DNA of 64,000 bases from assembly GCA_947179155.2 (NCBI GenBank), contig OX359283.1, positions 10,091,764 to 10,155,763 on the forward strand, in the 5' to 3' direction. Each line of letters begins with the position of its first letter. The first letter of the stretch is position 1. Origin of the DNA: Hedera helix. Lineage: Eukaryota; Streptophyta; Magnoliopsida; Apiales; Araliaceae. The translations under genes were made by a program, and so were the position numbers. The notes beneath the pieces were generated by a model that saw only the letters and a list, made by a program, of their open reading frames with translations, did no database searches and was not told the origin of the DNA. This document shows, in pieces, positions 46,201-57,028 of this stretch.

Positions 46201-46785
46201 GACATTTCTTTATTCATGATTAATTACTAGAATTAATCAAATGGATAAACCCATAGTTTTCGAGTAATGCTTTTAGAACCATGATGAGGATCATACTAAT
46301 GAGATCTAAATTCAAGATAGGTCAAAACTAAAATTGTTCCTAATCGTTGGATCACTAAAAAGGGGATTAGTAGATCCGGATAGATTGGTACATACTATGC
46401 TTGCTCTTATGAAGAAGATGATTGATCTCATAATCATTTGTGTGGAGACACTAAAGCAAGTATGTAGGTGCTTATTAGAGAATAAGTTCACTGAACGTGA
46501 CTCGCTCAAGGAACACCTAATGGAGTCTTACTTGCCTGTCAATAGGAGTTCCTTTATTGATAGTAGTACAAGTGATCCTTGGACTTGAGATCATCATAGT
46601 ATCTTGTGTATGATGAATTATGTTTTGACATATTCCTTAAAACCTTTAGGGTGTATCAAAGGGTATGATCGGATATAATAAGTCATACATGGAGATAGGT
46701 GAATGATCAACAAAGAATCTACCACTTCTAGTAAAAGAAGAGAATGTCCTATGCGATTCGATAAATGACAACTCAGTAGTCCTTG
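43282..46785. other. Non-coding stretch, older repeat debris
   Basis: No gene supported. 43282-44800 is AT-rich with nothing recognised. 44800-46090 has more balanced composition, a TATAAATA near 45400 and a transcribed-looking leader, perhaps an old retroelement. 46090-46785 reads on directly at 60647 once element C is removed, and looks like the U3 of an older LTR. Confidence 0.4.
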
Positions 46786-47032
46786 TGTGACGACCCCAAA
46801 TCCGGGTTCCATAACCTCGAGTTTGGTTCTCACTATTCAACACATTACTAACAATTAAATACATACATTGCATTTAAATATCGCGGAATAATACATATTG
46901 GTTCCCTTCAAAAGGTTACAATACCAGGGTCTATCAACCTTAACATAAAAACAGTTCCTATCATAAGGAATTACAAAAGGTTTAACAACCGTAAATACAT
47001 AAATAAAGATCTAACTAGCATGCATAAGCTAC

Positions 47033-47083
47033 TTAAGCTTTAGCCTTTCCTTTTCCCTTATCCTTCCTGGAGCAATCAGGATT
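47033..47083 (-). CDS. LTR exon peptide, element C 3' LTR
   Basis: Seventeen codons reading NPDCSRKDKGKGKAKA and TAA, identical to the copy at 56976-57026 in the 5' LTR. Function unknown. Confidence 0.35.
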   Translation of the reverse strand, partial: NPDCSRKDKGKGKAKA

Positions 47084-48004
47084 ATCTGAAAAATGGTTCA
47101 TGATATAGCAAGAATGAGCAACTAGTTTGCTCAGCAAGTTTAAAACAATCATATAGATTTAATATATCATGAATGAATGGGAAATATCAACAATGATTCA
47201 ACAATAGATATAACAATTGTGAATGAAACAGGATTCAAATTTTAATAAACAGAATATTTGAATCTTAAAATGCTGAGTGGTCACTAAGGACCCTGAACTA
47301 ACTAGGGTATAATAGAGTTTCCTCCGACCCTTTGAGTTGTTTGGTTTTCAAGGGGATCAGCCTATTCAACCCGCTGTATATGCATTACATTTAGTCACTG
47401 GCGCCCAAAGTCGGTTTCCCGACACAAAATCCCCTAATTTAGGGTTGTTCAATTCTCAGACTTAATATAAGAAATCCGCACCCAACAATGGTTTGGATAA
47501 GCTTTTAAAAGTATTCAAGTTATTGAATTTAGAAACGCAATGTCTAGCTGAACTATTAGCTTCAGACATTTTTAATACAGTTCATGAATCAAGAACTAAC
47601 AAGCTTCAAATGCACTAAGTGCGATTGTATAAACAATATGGATGTGGAATAATTTTAAATAATTAAACCACTTCAAGCTTTAACAATAAATACAAGTATG
47701 GAAACTTGTTCAACGATAATAATTGAGTAGGGTTAGAGAACTTGCCTGTTTGCTCAGCTACAATAATTGTCTAACTTTAACTAACTTGCTTTGAAAGACC
47801 TAACATTAATAAAGTCGGTCTAATAATTAGTACGGCGTATTTGCATAACTATACGCTTAATAATGAACTTATTTACCACATAAGTACTAACACATAAATT
47901 ACATTAGTCAAAACAATATTATTAACCTTATAGACACTTAATCATTTTAGGTTAATAATTTAATAAGTTAGAAAATATTTTTCTTAAGTGTTGGACACTT
48001 ATTA

Positions 48005-48680
48005 AACCCTTAAACAACTTATTACAATTGTTTAATTAAATCATAATTAAATTCAATTTATTTTATTAACTTAATCTCTATTTAATTACTATTTAATATT
48101 GATTAAATAGAAATTAATTAATTAACTCTAGTTATTATTTAGAATAAATAATAACTAATTGTACTTACTTATTATTTAATTATAATTAAATAATAAATAA
48201 TTATAACTTAGTTTTAACCTTCTTTAATTTAATGTTAATCAACCAATAATTAACCAAGTAATTAAACTTACTTATTATTTAATTAAGGAAATTAAATAAT
48301 AGTTTACTAATCTTAATCCTCTTTAATTATTATTTAATGTCAATTAAATAATAATTAATTATTTAATTAATTTTAATTATTATTTAAGGTTAAATAATAA
48401 TCAAATCATTCTTATTTATTATTTAAATTAAATAATAAATTATTACTCTAATAACTTAATTTCCATTAATCGTTATTTAATGTTAATTAAATAATAATTA
48501 ATTACTTAATTATCTTTATTTATTATTTAATAATATTTAAATAATAAATAATTAATTTATAAATTTTATCTCTCTTTAAATATTATTTAATAGGCATTAA
48601 ATAATAATTGCTAATTTATCATCTTTATTTATTATTAACATTTAAAATAATACATAAATAATAAATTTATTTAACCTAAC
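48005..48680 (-). repeat. AT-rich palindrome array in LTR C
   Basis: Many copies of TTATTATTTAAT facing ATTAAATAATAA (reverse complements) with short spacers, so each pair can form a hairpin. Copy in the other LTR at about 57948-58623. Counterpart of the arrays in A and the solo LTR but with different unit sequence. Confidence 0.8.
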
Positions 48681-48939
48681 CATGGTTTAGCTAACTAGAT
48701 TAATATTTAAAATATTTAAATATTAAACTTTATGAAAAATATCCTCCCCAATATTATTTTTGTATTATTATTATTTTTGTTATAATTTTAAATTAATTTT
48801 CAAATATCTAAATTAATTAAAATTAACCCGAATGGCATTTTCGTAAATAAGTTGAAAAACCGGACCGAGGGCAGAATGGTAATTCTGCCAAGAAAAACAC
48901 GGAGGGGCAAAATGGTAATTTCGCCGAAAAGTTTCTTAC

Positions 48940-49102
48940 CGCGCATTGCGCGCGTTTTGGTTTGTTACGGGTCAAAACGACGCCGTTTTTGAAAAGCCGG
49001 AAACGGCTTCCGCGCGTACGCGCGGAGTGAATTTTTCTACGGACGCCAAACGACGTCGTTTGGCACCGCGTCCTCGGTGAACAGTACCTCGCGCATTGCG
49101 CG
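48940..49102 (-). repeat. CpG-rich palindrome cluster in LTR C
   Basis: Within 163 bp: CGCGCATTGCGCG (48940-48952 and again 49090-49102), AGCCG/CGGCT stem (48995-49008), perfect palindrome CCGCGCGTACGCGCGG (49010-49025) and perfect 20-bp palindrome GCCAAACGACGTCGTTTGGC (49045-49064). Same in the 5' LTR at 58883-59045. Confidence 0.9.
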
Positions 49103-50697
49103 GCCAGTGTTAAAAATTTTTCAAAGCAGAATGTGAACAGTTCCGGCTATACACACTTTAATTAAAATTATACCTTCAATAAATCTTTATCTCTTCAATA
49201 AAAATCCAAAAAATTACCAATCACCTTATATTAATTTATAACATGAAAAATTAATTTTTCATGATTTAATATCAATATTTTTTTATAAAAATTTTTACAT
49301 CACACAAACTACCATAAATCATAACTTTTTGTATATAACTCCATTTTGAGTGATTCAAACTTTGTTTTTCTCATGATTTAATGTTCTATAATATTAGAAC
49401 ATCAAACCTAAGTTTTATAAAAATATTTTTGGACATAAATTCCAAAACTTGTTTACACACTATTAAATACACATTTTAGCATATAAAATATACCAAAATA
49501 CAAACCAAGCATATTAAACTCAAACATGGCATATATATTACCACTACACATTAATAACCATATTAACATGTTTATACTAACATGATAATTTATTTTATTT
49601 AAAAACAAAATTTCATTTAAAATAACCATTACCTTGATTTAATGGCTATTCTTCTTTTTCTCCCAAAGTATGTTGTGAAAGAAGATGACATGCACTAGCT
49701 TAGCACTCCTTCTCCTTCTCTTGCTCTCTCTCAAAATATTTTGCTCTCAAACTCTCTCTAGCTTGGAAAATGGAAGAAGAAGAAATGACTCACTTAAGCT
49801 CCAAAATTGTAAGTATACTTACAATTTGGATATATATAAAATATATATCTATCAAAATTACCATCATGAGATAGCAATGAAGCTTACACAAGAAAGCTAG
49901 TCCATACTTAGTTGGTGAGGATTTTGTGGGAAAAGACTTTCCCAAAAATCAAAACAAGCAACCTAATATTAATTAAATGAAAATAAAAGAAAATAAAAAT
50001 AAAAATAAAAACTCATTTTCTCTCTCCTCCCAAGCACATGGTCGGCTGATGATACATATACTTGTCCCAAATTATTAGTCACATTTTCATTTTTAATAAT
50101 TAATAAGTTAATTTAAGTATTTTTCAAGTGGGCCAATCATTGGGCTTTAATTTAAAATACCAATTGGGCTTCTATTAAATTGTTTGGGCTACTAAATTGT
50201 CAAATTTTATTATTCTACACTTGGGCTACTAATTGACCCATGTTGGGCTAATTTAATAATTTATACATTAATTATTCAATCCATGATTAAATAAATAATT
50301 ACCTTGAATAAATAATTAAATATTCTAACCCATAAGTATTAAATTACTAATTGGACTAATAAATATTATTATTAATATTTCACATTATTTACATTAATTA
50401 ATAATCATATTAATTAATTTATTATATTTAATTCACTCATTATATTCAATTTAATTGAATATTTAATTAATAGGAAACTTATCAATTAATTTGATATTAA
50501 AACTTTAGGGTTTGTTCACTAATTTAATAACGTATTAGTGACCCCCTTTAATTAATTTTAGTAATTAATTACATAATTATTTAATCACATAATTAATTAA
50601 TCACATAAAAAAATTTAAATAATCTCGTAAAAATAACTCATTGGAAATTAAATTAATAATTTAATTAATAAAGATGTGGAAATTCTAGGACATTACA

Positions 50698-50733
50698 TTC
50701 TCCCCTCCTTATAAAAATTCCGTCCTCGGAATT
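50698..50733 (-). promoter_or_regulatory. Polypurine tract and pre-PPT stem-loop of element C
   Basis: On the minus strand ATAAGGAGGGGAGAA (50712-50698) abuts the 3' LTR. Just before it AATTCCG and CGGAATT (50733-50716) pair around loop AGGA. Confidence 0.75.
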
Positions 50734-50744
50734 GTAAAATAAGG

Positions 50745-53700
50745 TTACTCAAATAAAAACGGGTAATTTGTCCTCATTTCCTCCTCTAATTCCCACGTAG
50801 ATTCTTCAATGGCGTGATTCCTCCAAAGTACTTTGACAGAATGAATTATCTTATTTCTCAGTTTCTGTTCCTTCCTATCGAGTATCTGAACAGGAACTTC
50901 TTCATATGATAAGTCCTTCCCGACTTGAATTGGTTCATAGGAGATAACGTGCTTGTAGTCTGGTTTGTATGGTCGCAATACCGACACGTGAAACACATTG
51001 TGAATATGTTCCAATTCAGGAGGTAAAGCTACCTCGTATGCTACTTCACCCACTCTTCTCAATATTTCGAACGGTCCTATGAACCTTGGACTCAATTTCC
51101 CCTTCTTTCCAAACCTGATCTTCCCTTTCCAGGGAGATACCTTAATGAACACAAAACTCCCCACCTCGAAGTCTCGTTTCTGTCGATGTAAATCGGCGTA
51201 TTTCTTTTGACGGTCTTGAGCTGCTACTAGCCGAGCTCTTATTACTTTGATAATTTCTACCGTCTGTTGAACCAATTCTGGCCCCAACAGTCGGCGTTCT
51301 CCTACCTCATCCCAACACAGAGGTGTTCTGCATTTTCTGCCATATAAAGCTTCGTAAGGCGGCATACCTATGCTCGCATGATAACTGTTGTTGTATGCAA
51401 ACTCAACTAGTGGTAGGTGGATTTCCCAACTGCCCTTGAAATCCATTACGCAGGCCCTGAGCATATCTTCCAATGTCTGAATTGTTCTCTCACTTTGCCC
51501 ATCGGTCTGCGGATGATACGCTGTACTCATTCTCAACTGTGTCCCCAATCTCTCCTGAAGACTTCTCCAAAATTTTGACGTGAAGCGCGGATCTCTGTCT
51601 GACACAATCGATACCGGCACCCCATGTCTTGAAACTATCTCTTTGATGTACAGTTTGGACAACTGATCCAAACTGAACCTGATCTTGATCGGCAAAAAGT
51701 GCGCTGACTTTGTTAGCCGATCCACAATCACCCAAATTGCGTCATATCCCTTCTGTGTTGCTGGAAGTCCTACCACAAAATCCATTGTGATATGCTCCCA
51801 TTTCCACTCAGGAATTTCTAACGGCTGTAACAATCCACTTGGTCTCTGATGTTCGGCCTTTACCCTTTGACAAGTTAGGCATCGGCTGACACATTCTGCA
51901 ACCTCCCTTTTTAAATTCGGCCACCAAAAATGCTGACGTAGATCTTGATACATTTTCGTACTCCCCGGATGTATCGAGTATCTCGTACTGTGGGCCTCTT
52001 GCAAAATCTCTTCTCGTAATTCAGGCACTAGCGGTACCCAAACACGATTTTCAAATCTCAGCAATCCCATGCTATCAATTTTAAACTTGACCTCTTCTCC
52101 ATCGGTCATCCTCTCCCGGATTCTGTCACATTCCTCATCTTTGTCTTGAGCCTCTTTCACCCTATCTAACAAGGTTGGGCTCACCTCGACTTCTATTGAC
52201 TCGTTTGGACTTCTCACTTCCAACTCCATTCGAGCCATCTCTTGAACCAATTGTTCTTGATCTGTCAATATGAACAATTTCTCCCTGCTCTTTCTACTCA
52301 GAGCATCCGCTACTACGTTGGCCTTGCCGGGATGATATAGAATTTCACAATCATAATCTTTGATCAATTCCAACCATCTCCGTTGCCTCATATTCAACTC
52401 CTTCTGTGTGAAGATATACTTCAGACTCTTATGGTCTGTGAATATCTCACATTTTTCTCCGTATAGATAATGTCTCCAAATTTTAAGGGCAAACACTATC
52501 GCTGCCAGCTCCAAGTCGTGGGTAGGATATCCCTTCCCATAATCTTTTAATTGTCTGGACGCATACGCAACGACTTTGCCGTTTTGCATAAGCACACAGC
52601 CAAGCCCCTTGTGCGATGCATCACTGTAGACCGTAAAACCTCCTGTATCGTCTGGTAAGGTCAATACAGGTGCTTCACTAAGTCTTTTCTTTAACTCCTG
52701 AAAACTTTCCTCACACTTCTCTGTCCACACGTATTTCACCGTCTTTCTTGTTAAGTTGGTCAACGGTGTTGCTATCTTTGAGAAGTCTTGAATGAACCTC
52801 CGATAGTAACCCGCTAACCCTAAGAAACTTCTTACTTCTGTCGGCGTCCTTGGTTGCTCCCAATTCATTACCGATTCAACCTTCGCCGGATCAACCGAAA
52901 CTCCTTCCTTGTCAATAACATGACCTAAAAATTGAACTCTTTCCAACCAGAATTCACACTTTGAAAACTTAGCGTACAACCGCTCCTTCCGTAAAATCTC
53001 CAACACCAATCTTAGGTGTTCAGCATGCTCCTCCTTCGTTTTGGAATACACCAAAATATCGTCAATGAACACGACTACAAATTTATCCAAGTATTGCTTG
53101 AATATTCTGTTCATCATGTCCATAAATGCGGCTGGCGCATTTGTTAGTCCAAACGACATCACCAGAAACTCATAATGCCCATATCGAGTTCTGAATGCCG
53201 TCTTGGGTACATCCTCCTTCCTGACTTTCAACTGGTGATAACCAGTCCTTAAGTCAATCTTTGAAAAGCACTTCGCCCCTTTCAATTGATCGAAAAGATC
53301 GTCAATTCGTGGTAACGGGTACTTGTTCTTAATTGTTACTTTATTTAGCTCCCTATAATCCATACACAGTCTCATCGATCCATCCTTCTTCTTTACAAAC
53401 AGCACCGGTGCTCCCCATGGAGAAACACTTGGCTGAATGTACTTATTATCTAACAACTCCTGCAATTGCACCATCAACTCTTTCAACTCTACCGGAGCCA
53501 TTCTGTATGGTGCCTTTGATATCGGCGCTGTCCCCGGTACTAAATCAATCGTAAATTCTATCTCTCTGTCCGGCGGTAAACCTGGCAGTACATCTGGAAA
53601 AACATCCATAAACTCTCTAACTACTGGTATTTGCTCCATCTCGGGACTCACCACTTGTGTATCAACCACATGAGCCAAATACCCTACACAACCTTTCTTC

Positions 53701-55277
53701 AATAATTTCTTGGCTTGCATCATCGTCAGACAAGAAGACTGTCTTGACGATTTGCTGCCATAAAATACGACCTTAGACTTATTTGGTGTCTTAAGGTGTA
53801 TGCACTTCTTCTGACAATCAATTATCGCCCCGTGGTTAAACAACCAATCCATCCCAAGTATTACATCAAATTCCCCCAGACGTATTGGAATTAGATTCAC
53901 ATTTAATTTCTGACCCCTGATTTCAGCACAACAATTTCTATGTATGTACTCTACCGGAATCACTTCCTTATTAGCAACTTCTATGTTCATTGAGTTTTCT
54001 AGTTTGTCCCTAGGCAACTCTAATCGTCTAGCGAAATCATCAGACACAAATGAACAGGTAGCACCCGAATCAAACAATACATATGCATTTATATTATTGA
54101 TCGGAATAATACCTGACACCACGTCTTTTGACCCCACTGCATCTTGCACCGTCATGTTGAACGTCCGGGCTGTCGGCTTGTTCTGTGGTACCGGTCCCCC
54201 GATAGCCAATCTGCTGTTATTGCCCTTGTAGCCGCTACCCCCGTCATTCTTCTTCTTGGGGCAATCCTTTATCAGGTGGTCAGATGCTCCGCAAGAAAAG
54301 CATCTCCCTTTCTTTGGGAGGGGACAATTTGGAGAAATATGTCCCACCTGACCACAATTGTAACATGTATTCTTCCCTTTCCTGCACTCCCCGAAGTGGT
54401 TCTTCCCACATATATTGCATGCTGGCTTTTTCTGAACACTTCCTTGTTGATTCCCCGAGCTCTTGTCGTTACTGTTGTTGTCCCATTTACGCTTATTACT
54501 GTTATTATTATTATTGCCTCCACTGTTACTGTTCTTGCTTCCCCCTTCATTTTTCTTCTTGTTTCTCTCCTGGTTAAACTTGGTCAACGCGTCGCTTCCA
54601 CCTTCAGCAATGATTGACTTCTCCAACAAAGTTGCGAACGAGTCAATCTGCAGTACTGCTACCTTGTTGAATATCCAAGGTCTCAATCCATTCTCGAACC
54701 TCCTGGCCTTGCGTTCCTCCGTGTCTACCTGATGTGGAGCGAACCTGGCCAGCTCATTAAATTTTGCCGCGTACTCCGGTACCGACATGTTCTCCTGTTT
54801 CAGTTCTAGAAACCTTACCTCCATCCTACTTTTCATACTTTTCGGGAAATAATTCTCGTCGAATATTTCCTTAAATTTTGTCCAGGGCACCACACCATCC
54901 CCAGCCCTATTCTGATTGGCTTCCCACCAGAAATTGGCTTCGCCCTTCATCATGTAGGTAGCAAAAACTGTCTTTTGCTCCTCAGCTACTCTTGCGATAA
55001 CGAACGCCTTCTCTATCTCCTTTATCCAAGACTGGGCCTCTATCGGGTCCGACGTTCCCCTAAACTCTGGCGGTCCCACCGCTTTAAAATCTTTGAAATT
55101 TGCCAACTGAGTTGGTGGTGGTGGTGGTGGATTTGCTACTACAGGGTGGCGGTTTTGCATCGCCTCAGCTAGCATGTCGACAAAGTTTTGCATTGGGTCT
55201 ACGTTGTGTCCCCCCGCGTCGTTGTTAACTGACTCTTCTACCCCCTGGTTCCTTGGTGGTTGTCTACGTGGCCTCAT
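50745..55277 (-). CDS. gag-pol: Gag-Pol polyprotein of element C (intact, 1510 aa)
   Basis: One open frame. Gag (about 60-235), Asn/Lys/Ser-rich linker, three zinc knuckles starting at residues 287, 305 and 326 (first one short, CX2CX3HX3C), protease DSG at 403, RT with D739/D740, RNase H with D886, integrase HHCC finger then D1166, D1227 and E1263, and a chromodomain-like tail (KVLWRNH, STWELEEEM). From protease to chromodomain it is nearly identical to element A; the Gag N-terminus and linker differ more. The start ATG lies 4 bases after TTTATAACAG, an acceptor-like site. The chromodomain is expected to steer integration to marked chromatin (known for the family). Confidence 0.96.
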   Translation of the reverse strand: MRPRRQPPRNQGVEESVNNDAGGHNVDPMQNFVDMLAEAMQNRHPVVANPPPPPPTQLANFKDFKAVGPPEFRGTSDPIEAQSWIKEIEKAFVIARVAEEQKTVFATYMMKGEANFWWEANQNRAGDGVVPWTKFKEIFDENYFPKSMKSRMEVRFLELKQENMSVPEYAAKFNELARFAPHQVDTEERKARRFENGLRPWIFNKVAVLQIDSFATLLEKSIIAEGGSDALTKFNQERNKKKNEGGSKNSNSGGNNNNNSNKRKWDNNSNDKSSGNQQGSVQKKPACNICGKNHFGECRKGKNTCYNCGQVGHISPNCPLPKKGRCFSCGASDHLIKDCPKKKNDGGSGYKGNNSRLAIGGPVPQNKPTARTFNMTVQDAVGSKDVVSGIIPINNINAYVLFDSGATCSFVSDDFARRLELPRDKLENSMNIEVANKEVIPVEYIHRNCCAEIRGQKLNVNLIPIRLGEFDVILGMDWLFNHGAIIDCQKKCIHLKTPNKSKVVFYGSKSSRQSSCLTMMQAKKLLKKGCVGYLAHVVDTQVVSPEMEQIPVVREFMDVFPDVLPGLPPDREIEFTIDLVPGTAPISKAPYRMAPVELKELMVQLQELLDNKYIQPSVSPWGAPVLFVKKKDGSMRLCMDYRELNKVTIKNKYPLPRIDDLFDQLKGAKCFSKIDLRTGYHQLKVRKEDVPKTAFRTRYGHYEFLVMSFGLTNAPAAFMDMMNRIFKQYLDKFVVVFIDDILVYSKTKEEHAEHLRLVLEILRKERLYAKFSKCEFWLERVQFLGHVIDKEGVSVDPAKVESVMNWEQPRTPTEVRSFLGLAGYYRRFIQDFSKIATPLTNLTRKTVKYVWTEKCEESFQELKKRLSEAPVLTLPDDTGGFTVYSDASHKGLGCVLMQNGKVVAYASRQLKDYGKGYPTHDLELAAIVFALKIWRHYLYGEKCEIFTDHKSLKYIFTQKELNMRQRRWLELIKDYDCEILYHPGKANVVADALSRKSREKLFILTDQEQLVQEMARMELEVRSPNESIEVEVSPTLLDRVKEAQDKDEECDRIRERMTDGEEVKFKIDSMGLLRFENRVWVPLVPELREEILQEAHSTRYSIHPGSTKMYQDLRQHFWWPNLKREVAECVSRCLTCQRVKAEHQRPSGLLQPLEIPEWKWEHITMDFVVGLPATQKGYDAIWVIVDRLTKSAHFLPIKIRFSLDQLSKLYIKEIVSRHGVPVSIVSDRDPRFTSKFWRSLQERLGTQLRMSTAYHPQTDGQSERTIQTLEDMLRACVMDFKGSWEIHLPLVEFAYNNSYHASIGMPPYEALYGRKCRTPLCWDEVGERRLLGPELVQQTVEIIKVIRARLVAAQDRQKKYADLHRQKRDFEVGSFVFIKVSPWKGKIRFGKKGKLSPRFIGPFEILRRVGEVAYEVALPPELEHIHNVFHVSVLRPYKPDYKHVISYEPIQVGKDLSYEEVPVQILDRKEQKLRNKIIHSVKVLWRNHAIEESTWELEEEMRTNYPFLFE

Positions 55278-55626
55278 TTTCTGTTATAAACAAAAATTTA
55301 CATTATTATACTAATTTCATCTTTTTCATTTCATTATTTTGTATCTTAGACAATGTTTAGCTAAAATACAAGTAATTATTTCAATACGCATATAAACATA
55401 ATTTCAACTGCATTTATATTCATATGCTAAAACAGTAGTGCGTAGCACTTTACATCAAAAGCATACCGCTACAAATGCTTCTATCCCTGAGAAGCTACAA
55501 AAGATGGGATCTGACATATCCTACAACTTCCTAGAGTTGGGATTTAGTGACATATTAACCCTCTAATAAAACAAAAGTTGGGTTATACTGCATCTATTTA
55601 CATACGAAATTAGAAAACAACTACCA
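55278..55626 (-). other. Spacer between coiled-coil ORF and gag, element C
   Basis: 349 bp, no ORF. Conserved in parts with 212-557 of element A, including GTGCTACGCAC (about 55440-55450). Ends with a T-rich stretch and ACAG before gag. Confidence 0.5.
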
Positions 55627-56484
55627 CTACTGAGTGCGCATCCCCCTACGGATCGCGTCGTCATACTCCTCATCCCCGATGGCCATCACCACATCCCTGC
55701 TGATGGTGTGCATAGACTGGCCCTCTTCAGCTGGGTAATAGTACATCCTGCTCTGAAGTCTACCATATGAAGACCGGTAGACATAGCTAAGTCTATCCGT
55801 CCTCACCCGCTTCTCGCGGACCTCCTCCTCTAACTCCATCATCTGGCCATGAGCGGCATCCCGCTGTCTCTCCATCTCTATTCGGTCCTCTACCGCCTCC
55901 TGCCAGTGTGCACGGATGGCGGCCTTCTCTGCCTGTACTTGCTGAACCTTCAGCTCAGCCTCAGCCAACCTAGTCTCAACCACTGCCAATTTGGCTTGCA
56001 GCTCTACATCCTGCTCTACCAGCTGATGAGTTAGCACCGCAAAGTGCTCTACTGAATCCTCGTACTCCTGTACCTGATCCTCAAGTCCTACAATCCTCTC
56101 CTTCAGCTCTGTGTTCTCGCCAGAGAACTGATAAGCCGCATCCCTATACTGATCCTCCATGTGCTGATGGGTCAGATTCTGCTCCTCTAGATGCTGGACC
56201 CTTGCCTCCAGCCCCTCGTTCCTATCTGTCAGTCCCTCTATGATGTCAGCGGCAGTAGTGCCCATGCCATCAGCTGACTCCTCCTCCTCAGACTCCTCTG
56301 ACTCTGCCTCATCCTCACTGTAAGGCCTCATGACTCCGCCCCAGACGGGCTCCACACGATCCCCCTCCTCAGGATCTGACTCTGGCTCCTCTACGGGTGC
56401 AGCCACCAGCGGCTGTGCAGTATCCATATGGATATCAATATAGTCCTCCTCAGCAGTGCGACTCGACTGTCCGATCTCTGCCAT
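55627..56484 (-). CDS. Extra ORF upstream of gag: acidic coiled-coil protein (285 aa)
   Basis: Intact frame between the primer site and gag. Residues about 23-75 are strongly acidic (runs of Glu, Asp and Ser); about 83-225 show heptad-like Leu/Val spacing with many Glu, Gln, Arg and no Pro or Gly-rich breaks, i.e. a long coiled coil; the last 60 residues are a conserved tail with RLSYVYRSS and YYPAEEGQ. No zinc finger, signal peptide or membrane segment. Element A keeps the same tail (1-211), about 80% identical with conservative changes, which suggests selection for a protein. The ATG follows TATAG, another acceptor-like site. It might act as an oligomerisation, Gag-associated or transport protein; that is speculation. 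ORFs upstream of gag are known in Tat/Ogre elements, but I see no basis to call this homologous. Confidence 0.8.
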   Translation of the reverse strand: MAEIGQSSRTAEEDYIDIHMDTAQPLVAAPVEEPESDPEEGDRVEPVWGGVMRPYSEDEAESEESEEEESADGMGTTAADIIEGLTDRNEGLEARVQHLEEQNLTHQHMEDQYRDAAYQFSGENTELKERIVGLEDQVQEYEDSVEHFAVLTHQLVEQDVELQAKLAVVETRLAEAELKVQQVQAEKAAIRAHWQEAVEDRIEMERQRDAAHGQMMELEEEVREKRVRTDRLSYVYRSSYGRLQSRMYYYPAEEGQSMHTISRDVVMAIGDEEYDDAIRRGMRTQ

Positions 56485-56577
56485 CCTATATCATAAAACA
56501 ATAACACACGTTAGTACAGCAATAAAATATATTCATTGATGAAATGAAATGATATTTTATCATGTACATCTCGGCTC

Positions 56578-56637
56578 GATGGATTTTCTCAATCCATCTC
56601 CAAAAATACACAACATGATGAATCTCCCCGATTCATC
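56578..56637 (-). promoter_or_regulatory. Twin 8-bp stem-loops in the leader of element C
   Basis: Between primer site and first ORF. On the RNA strand: GATGAATC-GGGGA-GATTCATC (56637-56617) and GATGGATT-GAGAA-AATCCATC (56598-56578). Both stems are perfect, 8 bp, with 5-base purine loops. The position suits a packaging or dimerisation signal; not proven. Confidence 0.6.
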
Positions 56638-56713
56638 CCCTAACGCACTCGATATGAGTTTAATACTAAGGTTATAACTTAGGTTTCGCAAATCCTAACG
56701 TTTCTAACCTACG

Positions 56714-56725
56714 GCTCTGATACCA
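56714..56725 (-). promoter_or_regulatory. Primer binding site, element C
   Basis: TGGTATCAGAGC on the minus strand, three bases after the LTR end; exact complement of the initiator Met-tRNA 3' end. Confidence 0.92.
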
Positions 56726-56975
56726 ACCTGTGACGACCCCAAATCCGGGTTCCATAACCTCGAGTTTGGTTCTCACTATTCAACACATTACTAACAATTA
56801 AATACATACATTGCATTTAAATATCGCGGAATAATACATATTGGTTCCCTTCAAAAGGTTACAATACCAGGGTCTATCAACCTTAACATAAAAACAGTTC
56901 CTATCATAAGGAATTACAAAAGGTTTAACAACCGTAAATACATAAATAAAGATCTAACTAGCATGCATAAGCTAC

Positions 56976-57026
56976 TTAAGCTTTAGCCTTTCCTTTTCCC
57001 TTATCCTTCCTGGAGCAATCAGGATT
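56976..57026 (-). CDS. LTR exon peptide, element C 5' LTR
   Basis: NPDCSRKDKGKGKAKA then TAA, starting two bases after the putative acceptor. Compared with the solo LTR copy the encoded peptide is kept while nearly every third base changed. Here an ATG 15 bases upstream is in frame (through the acceptor), but not in A or the solo LTR. Confidence 0.38.
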   Translation of the reverse strand, partial: NPDCSRKDKGKGKAKA

Positions 57027-57028
57027 AT

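Larger units (their letters stand above)
46786..50697 (-). repeat. 3' LTR of element C (3912 bp)
   Basis: Plus-strand ends TGTGACGACCCC and GGACATTACA. Holds an AT-rich hairpin array (about 48005-48680), a CpG-rich palindrome cluster (48940-49102), the short exon (47033-47083) and intron-like span (47086-47745). Confidence 0.95.

Noticed and set aside
46334..46588. 84-codon frame
   Set aside because: Lies in an older LTR-like repeat, no domain and no sign of selection.
49685..49900. 71-codon frame starting MTCTSLALLLLLLL (also at 59628)
   Set aside because: Looks like a signal peptide but lies antisense in both LTRs of element C, opposite the purine-rich leader; explained by CT-rich sequence.
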